This document shows positions 34,370-45,123 of a stretch of 64,000 nucleotides of DNA, piece by piece. The DNA is from Prinia subflava (taxonomy: Eukaryota > Chordata > Aves > Passeriformes > Cisticolidae): NCBI RefSeq assembly GCF_021018805.1, contig NW_026960607.1:2730501-2794500 (forward strand), in the 5' to 3' direction. Position 1 is the stretch's first letter. Every line of letters begins with the position of its first letter. The translations under genes were made by a program, and so were the position numbers. The notes below the pieces were generated by a model. It saw only the letters and a program-made list of their open reading frames with translations, was not told where the DNA came from and did no database searches.

Positions 34370-36071
34370 CTTCTTGAAAAAGGCAGAGGCATCTTGAGCT
34401 GTGGTATTTACATATCAAACAGATCTGCCTTGGTGATTCCATGTTGTATTCTCAGCATGCAGACTGCTGTGCCATTGAATTTTCCAGCTTTTAATATTGA
34501 CAGCAGTTAAACTATTTCATCTCGTGTAAGTAGAAGTTAGAGAACTATCATGATTACCACTGAAGGGATGCAAAGGAGAAAGAAGTTAGACAGCTCTCAG
34601 GGATAATATGACCAAAAGTTTCTTTTCTGCAAAAGTTTCTGTCATGCCTACCTGTGGCATCAAGTCCCTTGAGCTGCAGTTGGGTAGCCAAAACCTAGAG
34701 CCCTGGTGACTGCACTAGTCCCTACTGCCTTGAGTTGAGTCCTGAAAATGAGGCTAGTGATGAGTCTTTTAGTTCTTACTCGTCTAAATGAATGGACTTT
34801 TATTCTCAGAGAAAATATAAAACTTTCATGTGCTAAGCTTCAACCAGCTAATTTGTTTATTATGGCAAGCAAGGAAAATTAAATTTCAGACACTTCAGTG
34901 AAGCCACGGGAGCTGGAAGGAGAAATATTTGTCATTAGTTTGATTCTGACCAAAAAAAAAAAAAATCACAACCAAAAATAAAACCCCAAAGAAAACTTAA
35001 AAAAAGAAACTAATGGCCCTAATCCGTTGATTGCAAAAGTTTTGAGGGGAAGACTTTCCTCAGAGAGAGGACAGAGGTGTTAAGTCCATCACAAATGATG
35101 AAAGGTCTCTTTAGATGGAAAAAGCATTTTCTCCTTGCAGTAAGAAGCAGGCTGAGGTGATGAATAAAAATAAATGTAAATGAAAAGAGAGAATCCTTTA
35201 GAAAGATTGTAGTTTCAGAAAATTTTTAGTATCATAATGAAAGTAAGCCAGGCAGGTGGATATATCTACCTATTTAAAGTGAAAACTTTTTAAAAAATAA
35301 CTTTATGGCCTATATTTGGCCACTTCTAGATAATACAATCTTATTCCAGAGATAGAAATCCTGACACTTTGTTTAGTCAATAATTAACCAAGGACAGCGC
35401 ACATTAAAAAAGTCAAATTTAGCCTGTATGGAAATCCAAAATTGCCCCATCATCTGCTGTCAAACACCAGATTACCCCAGCTAATATGCAGCATAAACTA
35501 TATCCAAAGTGATTGAAATGCCACAGCTCATGCCCAAGGGACAGTTAACACTCAAACATGATTAAGACCAGGTTTGGACTGGATCAGACTTGTACTGAGC
35601 AAGCATATATAATTTTATTCAGAAATCTGTTACTTAGGTATTCCCTTAAGAAGCAAAAGTTGTGTAATTCCACTGGCTTTGTCTTATAAAATTTAAATCT
35701 CAAATCCAGATTTCACACATCTAGTACTATTGCCAAGCAGCGGGTTATTGATGTTTGCAATATATTCTGTATGTGTAGAGGATAAATTGCACAAGATTTA
35801 GCAGTCTGAACAAAATTATTCCACAGAGAGGTTTTCCACGAAGCACCAGACCCTTCATTCTATTAGATGACATTTAGTGTGGAAAAAATAAACATTTCTT
35901 GCAAATTTTTAAGGGAATTTCCATCCTCAATAGTGTCTAAATAGTAACTAACAATTCTTAACATTGCTTTCTCTACCAACACTTTCTGCATTCTAGATCT
36001 GTTCACTCACGTCACTCAGTGACTATCCCAAGGTTTCTCAAACTTTTTAAAAGCTAGGTCTTCTAGAAGAC
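34370..36071. other. No gene seen
   Basis: AT-rich sequence with an A-rich patch at about 34953-35005. Nothing recognised. Confidence 0.55.
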
Positions 36072-36077
36072 AACTTC

Positions 36078-36874
36078 TGTTGTGGTTTAAATTTTGGGGG
36101 GGATTGTAGCAGGAGCAGGATGACTTCTAGACTAAAGGTTAAGCTATCCCAAACTAGGCCTCAGATTCTGGCCTGCCTAGAAGTGGATAAACCTGTGGCG
36201 CAGTTAGAAAATTCACTTAAGGTGTGTACATGCCTTAGCTAAGATAGTTAGGATGGAAATACGGTTGCTGCCTTAAACTGTAATAGCTTACATTTTTGTT
36301 CACGCTCACTGCCAATAGAAATGCACCTGTTACTGTAAACTATTCTTACTGTATATAACCAGCCATCTCGGGAATAAAGAGGAGAACGTATGTTATAACC
36401 ATATTGGTTGGATCTGCGTTGCTCTGTCTCCAACCCCAAGATCGAGTCCCAGCCTTCAGGGGATCCCGGGGAGGGTTCCCCGGGAGCCCCCTGGGCTCTA
36501 GGGTCATGGGTGTTTGCGTGCTGGCAGGCAAAGAGACTCCAGACGGCTGCTGAGGTGCTGATGAGATGAGGGTTTATTCAGTCTTACCCCAGGAAGGCAG
36601 CATGTTCCCTGAGGGAGAGGGAGAAGGGAAGGGGGGAGCGGGAGAGGGGAGAGGGATGGGGAGAGAGCAGTCTCCGACGACCACCAGGGCAAAAGAGGAG
36701 GAGCCCTCTCGGTTTGCACCCTTAACACAGAGGTTCAAAGTGGGTGCGGTTACATTCTCCAGCCAATGAGGTTACAGATACACGATACTGCAGGGAGGGT
36801 ACAGACTTGGGATAAACCATACACTTTCCAGGGGTGAACCAGAGCACACCATTTCAATAAAATGCAATCCCACA
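36078..36874 (-). mobile_element. Solo LTR, family C, interrupted by a family A LTR
   Basis: The outer block begins TGTTGTGGTTTAAATT and ends ATCCCACA, with the perfect 6-bp duplication AACTTC on both sides (36072-36077 and 36875-36880). Sense is minus (AATAAACCC near 36575). It contains a purine-rich GGGAGA tract at about 36606-36670. After removing the nested family A LTR and its extra GGGGAT, the family C LTR is about 437 bp, close to the 440-bp copy at 44678-45117. Confidence 0.88.
36105..36458 (+). mobile_element. Solo LTR, family A, nested in a family C LTR
   Basis: It reads TGTAGCAGGAGCAGG to AGCCTTCA in plus orientation, 354 bp, matching the 5' LTR of provirus A end to end with scattered substitutions. 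The perfect 6-bp duplication GGGGAT (36099-36104 and 36459-36464) is taken from the G-rich part of the host family C LTR. This insertion therefore postdates the family C one. Confidence 0.9.
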
Positions 36875-36880
36875 AACTTC

Positions 36881-38599
36881 AGTTTCAGAAACCTGGTCTT
36901 TATCAAACATTGTAGACTCATGCACAGCTCTCTTGTATGTTTTTTTTAGTAGTCCTTTATTTGCAGTAGTGAAATACATGAAAAAAGGTAGTGCTGACCT
37001 TCATATTATGGCAATCTCTCTTATTGCATCCATGAGTAGGCAGTGGAGTTTTAGGGTGTGTTGGTGTTTGAATTATCACTAAAATGAATGTATTTTGTCT
37101 TCAGAACTATTGAGACTCATTGCTGCCCTCCTCCTGTTAGGTAGGAGAGAGGGAGTTAGCTCTGTCCTTTCTTAGAGATCCATTAAGGATTCTTTTATTA
37201 GCCCTTTTATAAGCTGGCCTAGAAGATAGTGATTTAAAGAAAAATAACCTTCTGTGGTAACAATGCCAGCTAGATGGGCCAGAGCTGGCCAACTTGGCTC
37301 TTTTAGTAACATCAGGATAAAACCCCTGCTCTTTCATATCTATCGCTGCTCGCCTGAAGTGGAGGGTGAGGAGGTGAGGTCCATTGTTAGCAGTCAGCAG
37401 AAGTAAAATAAAAAACGTCAAGCCTTTCATCAGTGTGCCAGGATCTGTCTCTCAAGAGGTTTCTGCATGGGTGACCTTTATACAAAGGCCAGACCTTTGG
37501 TCCTAGGGGAAACAACTCCTATCTCTTGGTACAACACTTAAGCTGAGTGGACAAAAATATTTCGGTTTCACCCCTTCTCCTTAGCTGTGTTATCCTATAA
37601 ACCTACCTTGGATTCAATTTAGGCCTGGTAGGATTACAGTACTGTGTCTCTGTGCTAAAGACTGTGGCAGTTTGCCATTTTAATCTATGCTGTGTGTCTA
37701 AGTAATTCTTGCCTGCTCATCTGAGCGACTTTTCACATTTGAGCTGGGGAATAAGAAGGAAACAACAGATGTGGAAAATGCAAGCTGAACAGAAATTTCA
37801 GCTTTTGAATAATCTGCTCCTTTCATCCCTTATTTTCCCATCTCAGCTTTGAAACTTTACTTATTCAAGTGAAGCAAAACTTATATTTATTAATTCTTTA
37901 TATGAACTCCAGCAAAACATTGGAGATTCAGCTCTTGGGAGAGAAAAATCCAGGGCTAAATTTTCATGTTTTCTCTCAACATCTGAACAAAAACCTCTTC
38001 TGTCTCTTCAAGGACTGCTTTGTTTATGATACTTTTTGTTTTCGATAAGTACTTGTCTTCTGAAGTGGGCTCTTGTAGTGTTCGTGGCCTCCAAACAGAC
38101 AAAGGCAGCAGTGTTTTTATCCTTTTGACTACTTAGTCTTTGTGTTCTGAATGCATTTGTGAGATAGAACCTCCAAGAAAGGACCAAAATAGTTACGGTT
38201 GCCTTCAAGCATGAACAGCCTGAACCTGGGGATGTACTCATTGGGTACTTATATTCTACTTCCCAAGCCTTGCATATTAACAGTTTTCCCTCTCTTCTTT
38301 CATGTAACTTAAAAAATATAAAGTTAAGGGTCAAAAACAATCTCAGCAAGAAGCACATCGTTTTTTACTCTGAAGTCTAGGCATGACAGAAAGGAGTCTT
38401 AAGGATCTTATGAAACTTTGCCCAGAAAGTTAGATGCCACATTTGAACATAAAAATACAATTACAGTAAATGATTGATTGACCTTTCTGAAAATATGTTT
38501 ATTCTTCTGTTTACTTCTAGGACTATTACAGTACTGTTATAAACATAGATGGTTAATTCATGTTCTTATGATAAATTAGAAATTTCTAAAGTTGTATAA
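36881..38599. other. No gene seen
   Basis: Mostly AT-rich. The stretch 37120-37450 is less AT-rich and on the minus strand has a TTATAAAAGGG box and a 97-codon frame with a hydrophobic first 14 residues (37137-37430); it may be an old LTR or chance. Confidence 0.45.
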
Positions 38600-39212
38600 T
38601 GTGATATCAGGTAGAAGTTTATGTTTTAAAGAGACTTTGCAGCAGACGGTGAAACTGACAGCCCCAAGACCGCTGACACCTCCATTCATAAGAGAACAAA
38701 GGGATTTTTCCAGGAAAGCCCGCAGCTGCCCAAGCACCAGGGAGGGGACCCCGGAGATAAGCTGACACCAGCAACTCACACCTTGGGTGCCAGCTTCGCG
38801 GACCATCAAGTCACATCCTCGATATCTCGACCACTCATCAACTATAAGGACCTATTGAAATTGGACATTAACACTTGAACTAAGAAAAGGACTCTTTTCT
38901 GCTTGGTTGGGGAGCCTCTCGAATTTTGTTTAGTTAGTGGGGAAACAATGGTGAATCTGGGGAAATATTGCCATGGGCTAAATAAAGTGTATAAAACCCA
39001 AGCCCCAAACAGGGCAAATTTGTGAACCTTTGGGGGAGATAGCAGGCTGCCAGACCCTGTATCTCACAGTTCACCCTTGACATTTCCTGGGAAAACTCTG
39101 TCAAGTTTCTCCGCTGTTGGTGGGTTATCAAAATTCTGTAATTTGATTTGTTATTAATAAACCAAATTATTATTTAAAATTGGAATATCTGATTGGCAGT
39201 TATAACAAGTAC
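38600..39212 (+). mobile_element. Probable solo LTR, ends approximate
   Basis: A block with higher GC at left (38640-38830), a TATA-like GTATAAAACCC (about 38989-38999) and AATAAACC (about 39155-39162) has promoter-to-poly(A) spacing and order typical of an LTR on the plus strand. Candidate termini are a TG near 38600 and ATAACA at 39207-39212. No convincing target duplication was found, so the ends are uncertain and no family can be named. Confidence 0.5.
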
Positions 39213-39854
39213 CTTGACATCTTCATACTTTTATAAAAGCTCAAACCAAAGCCTAGATGGCTGTACAAATATCTAGAGGATGGTACTCTGTTGCAGAAAG
39301 TTGTAACTCTCCTTGTTTCCATTTGGGGTAACAGGTAATGATGATGAACCACATACCTGCATAAACAGTGAAACTTTTTTGCCCTTGTTGTTGATGGGTG
39401 CCACCATTCTTCCTAAATTGCATGGTTGCAAACCTCTCCCAAAATTCTTTTACATTTAAGATGCAGTAAACCGAGGTTTTTATTACTACTTGCCTTCTTA
39501 TCTGGACCCTGATTCCACAGTCAGTGACACCGTCACAAGCTGGTTCTAAATAACCAAATTATGGAAGAATTACATCATTTCACTTTCAGAGCCATAGAAC
39601 CCAAAGAAAGAGATCACAGAAGAAATTAAAGTAATAGTAACCTTAAGATAATTCAAAGATCGTGTTTTAAGTCAGCAAGCAGTTTCTTTGCACACATTCA
39701 CTCTCAGTTTGTACTTCATACATTTGTCATATAAATTCAAGTGCTTCAAAGAACTGATTATTGTACATAACTTCCATTTTTTTTAAGTGACAAGCTGTCT
39801 GTTCCTTTTTGTGTTAGCTATAAAGTGGGTGATCTGCAGCAATGGAGCTTGGTG
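39213..39854. other. No gene seen
   Basis: Ordinary AT-rich spacer; nothing recognised. Confidence 0.5.
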
Positions 39855-39859
39855 TGCTG

Positions 39860-40061
39860 TGTGTGGTAGATAGGGACAGGAGCCTAGAAGATCTCGGATG
39901 TCACGGAAAGATAAGGACCCCCCGCCCCCCTCTGACGTAGTAAAGCCCCCTTTGACTATTTAACACCATGAGGTGTGAGAATAAACGCCATTTTGGACTA
40001 TCCATCATATTGATGCCAGTGTGTCTGTGGACCGAATAACCCGGGAGGGGCTGGGTTATCA
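39860..40061 (+). mobile_element. Short solo LTR, 202 bp
   Basis: It begins TGTGTGGTAGATAGGG and ends GGGTTATCA, flanked by a perfect 5-bp duplication TGCTG (39855-39859 and 40062-40066). A TATA-like CTATTTAA (about 39956-39963) and AATAAACGCC (39980-39989) are correctly placed for plus orientation. The AATAAA...GTCTGTGGACCGAATAAC ending resembles LTRs known from bird genomes. The 5-bp duplication suggests an ERVL-type integrase. Confidence 0.82.
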
Positions 40062-40066
40062 TGCTG

Positions 40067-40407
40067 CTTTCTGGAACCCAGGTCGCCTTGCCTTCTATCG
40101 TGTGCATTCCTGGGTCCTGTGCCCAAGGGAAAAGGGTTCAGAAGCCAGAACTCCCACTCTTTCCTTGACAAGAGGTGCTAGTGTAACCCAGTGTGAATAT
40201 GGGAAAGGTGCTGGTTCACTCATCTAAATTCCTGAATTAAAATTCTGTGTCTGTGGTAATCCTCCAGAGCAAGGTGCTGAGGCAATGAATGGTCACAGAC
40301 CATTCAAACCCTGTTCTCCTGCAGCAAGTTGAACAGCAATATTACCAGAAGACTTTTTTAGTTCAGAGGATTCCATTTAGCTTCTTGAACCAAGAAGCTA
40401 AAAAAAT
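40067..40407. other. No gene seen
   Basis: Short spacer between two solo LTRs, nothing recognised. Confidence 0.45.
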
Positions 40408-40413
40408 TATGTA

Positions 40414-40742
40414 TGTTGCCATGAATTTTCCTGGTTTGCTGAGCGTTCATATTAAAGGAGAAATGTGCAGTTTCTCACGCTGGTGAATTGTAAACACAGG
40501 ACCATGTTTTGTAAATATTGGCAATGTTATGAATACTTTCTCCAAGAGAAGGGGAGGTTGAATGACAGCCTCCTGGACCAATGTGACAGGAGAGGTGGCG
40601 ATACCCTTCTCCAATCCATGGTCACCTTGCCACAGATATATAATGGAAAAATAAACTAAGGGCAGCTTCTGCCCTGCTGCTGTTGATGCACCCAGATCAG
40701 TGTCCCCAGCCTGTTTTTCCTGGTAAGGCCTCCACGGTGATA
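40414..40742 (+). mobile_element. Solo LTR, family B
   Basis: 329 bp from TGTTGCCATG to GGTGATA in plus orientation, with the perfect 6-bp duplication TATGTA (40408-40413 and 40743-40748). It matches provirus B LTRs with several substitutions, mostly in the last 80 bases, so it is an older or different sub-branch. It confirms that this family's LTR ends in TA. Confidence 0.92.
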
Positions 40743-40748
40743 TATGTA

Positions 40749-43700
40749 CACGTTTTGCATTCTGTATTCAGGCAAAATATAATGTGATTTTCTTTCTGAG
40801 AGCCTTTTTTTGTGAAATGATGGGTTATAGATCCTGCTTGAAAACCCATACCTTCAACTTGGGCTTTTAACTTAAAGAGAATGTACATCTGCTTTAATGG
40901 GACTGTCATGTGATGCATTAAGAAAAACAGTTTCACAGGTGATTGAGAAGTAATTAACATATGGTTGCTCCATAAGCTCAAGTAAATAGAAGTTTGCTTA
41001 GCAGCATACCCAAAAGCAGGACAACCATCACGGCTGAGTGAACTTCTCTGGCATGTCATAGCACATGAAGAGGCAATAAATATAGTTTGTAATGTCTTAC
41101 TTGTTTTGATATTGATGTATTTTACTTACAGAGTACTATTTTACAATACTTAGTATCAAATCTCATATCAATATGCAGCAGCAAAGTCTGAAAATTGCAT
41201 AATAAAACACAAGCAGCTTTGAGACACATCATAAAGATGACACAAAATTATGTGAAACAATATTTTAGAGTAGAATTACCCCATTTGCTAGAGCTATTAC
41301 TAGAAAAACTTCCTCTGCATTGATTATTCACAACCCAGATATTTCATAGTATAAATCATATGATATAACATGGTTTCCAAACCAAAGGCCTTCTTGTAAT
41401 TCTGGAGTGTTTCTCCGAAGATATTCCTTTAAGCTATTGATTTTAAACAAGAAAGGAGATAAAACCCTGTTATTAACCACTTGAAAGAATTGCAATGGGG
41501 AATAGTCAAAGTTCTTTCAGAGTTATTTTTTTTCTATTCAGATGGGTGAAAGTTTACTATGACTTTTCCATTATTGCAAAGAAAACCTACACAAATTCCC
41601 CCTGCCTTACCCCCCAATAAAATCCAAACAAAAGCCAAAACAAATATTATTTATACCAGAAATAGGAAAGAATGATTTTAAGCAGAACAGAAATCCAATA
41701 ATTTGACAATTTTGTGTGAAAGAGGGTTGAATGAGAGTCATAAAGCCTTAACTAGAATATAGTAATCTGTATGAGTAGTGGTATTTTAATTAACCAGCAG
41801 TTTTGAAATGATTGTCAGTCCTTACAGTCTGATAGTATTTATGAATAGAGTTCATTCAGTTCCATCTTTCTCTGGTTATGCCGCCATAAAACCTTCATAA
41901 TCAGTGGAAATTTCATTTCTGGCAGTGCTGCATTAAGTTGTTGAAATTATCTGTTCGATAAAGGCATTCTCTGTAAGCCTTTTTTGTTTTTTGGGGTTTT
42001 GTTTCTTTGTTTGTTTAAAAGAAAGAAAACACACTTTTTGGCATAATGTATCTAGAATTTATTTGACTATGTTATGTGACTGGTACTAAATTTACAGTAT
42101 GTTACACTCCAAAGGTTTCATTCAGACTCATGCTGGGTCTTTATGGGTTTAGATCTTGCTGGATTGCTTTTGTGGTGACTGTTTCTACCTGAAGATACAT
42201 GTAGTTTTTTCAGCTTGTTCCACCTGTTTCAGCTTTTGTATATTAAATAGGTCCAGAAGCTAGGACAAAGGAAGGAATTGCACCTCATCAGGATGAAGTG
42301 CTGTTGAGTTTTCTTCATAATGTAGATGCTTTTTGTTAAATGCTAGGATTCTTCCTACAGTGTTCCCCTTCTTCAACCATGGAAACAAGGCAAGGCATTT
42401 AAAAGTGCAGAAAGTACTTAGGTAGCTGAAAATGTATTTACTCTGTTTATGCCTACAATTTGGCTTTTGATTTCCTTCACAAGCAAATTTATGTCTTCGA
42501 TAAAGAAAATAAAATGTGGATATTAGAAAGCAACCTAAATCTGAGAAAATCAAAAAACATGACAAGCTTGTTTTCCTAAAATCCACATGCATGTATTTTC
42601 TGATATTAACATGGTTCTTTTTAGCCTGCAGGAGTTGAGTCTCATGAAATAATGTTGTGCTGTGACATAGAAACTTTTTCAGTGTTACATTCTTTTGCAG
42701 CAGTACATAAAGTGCTTTTGGTGGCATTATTTTATAAAGATACCTTACTAGCACTTCATATTCAGTTTCTCAGAGTATTAAAATGTTGCTTTATTTAGCT
42801 GATAGCAATTGATTGTTTTTCAATTTTGTTTAGCAAAGCTTATAGAAAAATAACAGAAAAAATTCTGATACAAGATGAATTGCTGAATAAAAGATAACCA
42901 AATTCTTCTGCTCCAGCAGCAGCTGCCAAACTGGAGAGCTGTGCCATCCCCTCAATTAGATTGAGGCTGTATTGAGGCCTTATTATTGCTATTTAAGCAT
43001 TTTTAAAGTTTCTCATGGGTTGGAACTTCTGACGACGAATGAAAATGTGCATGGTTCAGTGTGCCCTAAAAATACTCTAGGCAGATATTACTAACTCCTT
43101 ACATTATCAATTCATATTTGGCAACCTCCTGAAGAGGAAGAGCTGCTGGTAATTTTTTAATATTTGCCTCATTAATATCATTGCAAATTAAATCATAGGC
43201 AATGATAGTAAATGCTGAGTAAGTAAATAAAAGAACATTATTATTTAGCTGTCTTTTTTGGTCACATTGCTACCTGAATGTGTCTTGCTCAGCAAGTAAA
43301 TGAAAAACCCATAGTATATTCCTTTGCCTTTAGACTTTTTAAATATGTAAAGAAATGAGTTTATTTGCTAGTGAAAGTAGCTCTGCTAGCACCCTACAAA
43401 CATTCAACAGCAAATTATTGATTCAGCATCCTGTATTAAAAAAAAACCAACACAAATAAAAATTCATGTCAGATTCTCTGTAACAACTTCCGGGAAAGAA
43501 ACTCTCTATATTGCACTGAAGCTGTTATTTGATTGCACAGCATTTCAGGTCCTGGTGTTCTCTTGCAGCCTCATGTATGTGATTAACAGGACATTAAAAT
43601 AAGCTCAGTGAGACACCGTCTCAAAGAAGATGATCAAGCACTGAAAGCAAATCTCTATTGTCTTTGCCAAGACAAAGAGAAGGAGCTAGCTTAGAATGAC

Positions 43701-44671
43701 TCCTCTCATCCCTTCTAGAAGTTATAACAGAGTTTTAAAGGCCTTTTAATCAATGGTGGAAGAAGAAGGGGGTGTCAGATGTTTGTTGAGTAGCCTGATC
43801 TCTATCCACAGTGCTGAGCATGACCATTTCTTCTACAGGCACTGGCAAAGCGTCACTGTGTCTAGCACCTGGGACAGGTGGCAGAACAGCAGGGAGTCTC
43901 CTCTACAGCTGGTGTCCTTAAGTGTAGGGCCCTTAAGTGAGGGGCCTCTGACCATTGCAGTGGGTCCTTGTCCTAGCCTGCATTGCAGTTCATCAGCTTG
44001 AATGTAAAGCTGCAACGGGAAACCATGCGAAGATTTAGATCACAGCTTGCAGTCAGTCATAGTTTGGTGAAACCAACTGTTGTGAATTCAAGTCTTAAAA
44101 ACACTAAGCTGTGTGATATTACAAGTGTTCTGAATAAAAGTGCATGCTGTCAACTGCTTTAATGCATGTTAGGTATATGTCAAATCTTGGTATATAATTA
44201 AACAAAAATTTGTTTAGAGCAGGCAGAAATTAGGTCAGTGTCTTTCATTGTACTCATATCACTGCAAATTAACACCCTCTAGTTTGTGAATGTACTGAAG
44301 CAGGCCTTTTAATTGATTAATATAATGTGCTTGATTTAATAATATTTGCAAACAGTATCATTTTCTATCAGCCTCTAATGTGGATGTCAATGTGCCTAGT
44401 ATCTTTCGCCTACAAATCTGATCCTCTTCTTTATTAGTCAGATTTCATGTTTTTGCATTTTCATACTCTGCTGCTCAACAACAGTTTGCAAACAGAGTTC
44501 TACTCTTAGATTTCTCCTGGCCAAGCAGAAGCAGTACATGGGGAATGGTAAATGCCTTTAAATACATCCCACCTGAAAGCAAGTGGCAGTTGTTTTGTAG
44601 TCTGATTGAATTTGACACTGGTGTAACCACTGAGGCTGCTGTTAGCAGTGGCTAGAGATATATTCTGTATA
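40749..44671. other. No gene seen
   Basis: 3.9 kb of AT-rich DNA. The longest open frame outside retroelements (164 codons, minus, 42260-42754) lies here, but its Cys, Phe and Lys-rich composition is that of translated AT-rich DNA and no domain was recognised. Confidence 0.55.
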
Positions 44672-44677
44672 TACTCT

Positions 44678-45117
44678 TGTTGTTATTTAGATTTTGGGGG
44701 GTCCCTGGGGAGAGTTCCCCGAGAGCCCCCCAGGTCCTAGGGTCGTGGGTGTTTGCGTGCAGGCAGGCAAAGACACTCCAGACGGTTGGTGAGGTGCTGA
44801 TGAGGTGAGGGTTTATTTGGAGTCTTACCCTGGGAAGGCAGCATGGTCACTGAGGGAGAGGGGGAAGGAAGGGGAGAGGGGGAAGGGGAGAGAGGGAAGG
44901 GGAGCCTCCGGAGACCTCCCGGGCAAAGAGGGGCAAAGAGAACAAGCCCTCTCCGTTTGCACTCTTAACAGGGAGGTTCAAAGTGGGCACGGTAACATTC
45001 TTCAGCCAATAGAGTTACAGATACAGGATACTGCAGGGAGGTTACAGACTTGGGATAAACCATACACTTTCCAGGGGTGAGCCAAAGTATACCATTTCCA
45101 TAAAATGCAATTCCACA
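44678..45117 (-). mobile_element. Solo LTR, family C
   Basis: It runs from TGTTGTTATTTAGATT to AATTCCACA, 440 bp, flanked by the perfect 6-bp duplication TACTCT (44672-44677 and 45118-45123). Sense-strand AATAAACCC lies near 44815. It contains a GA-rich purine tract at about 44852-44905. It aligns with 36078-36874 (minus its nested insert) and 62386-62789. Confidence 0.9.
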
Positions 45118-45123
45118 TACTCT

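Noticed and set aside
42260..42754. 164-codon minus open frame, longest outside the retroelements
   Set aside because: No motif recognised and amino-acid bias (Lys, Phe, Leu, Cys) is that of random AT-rich sequence. A protein search would settle it.
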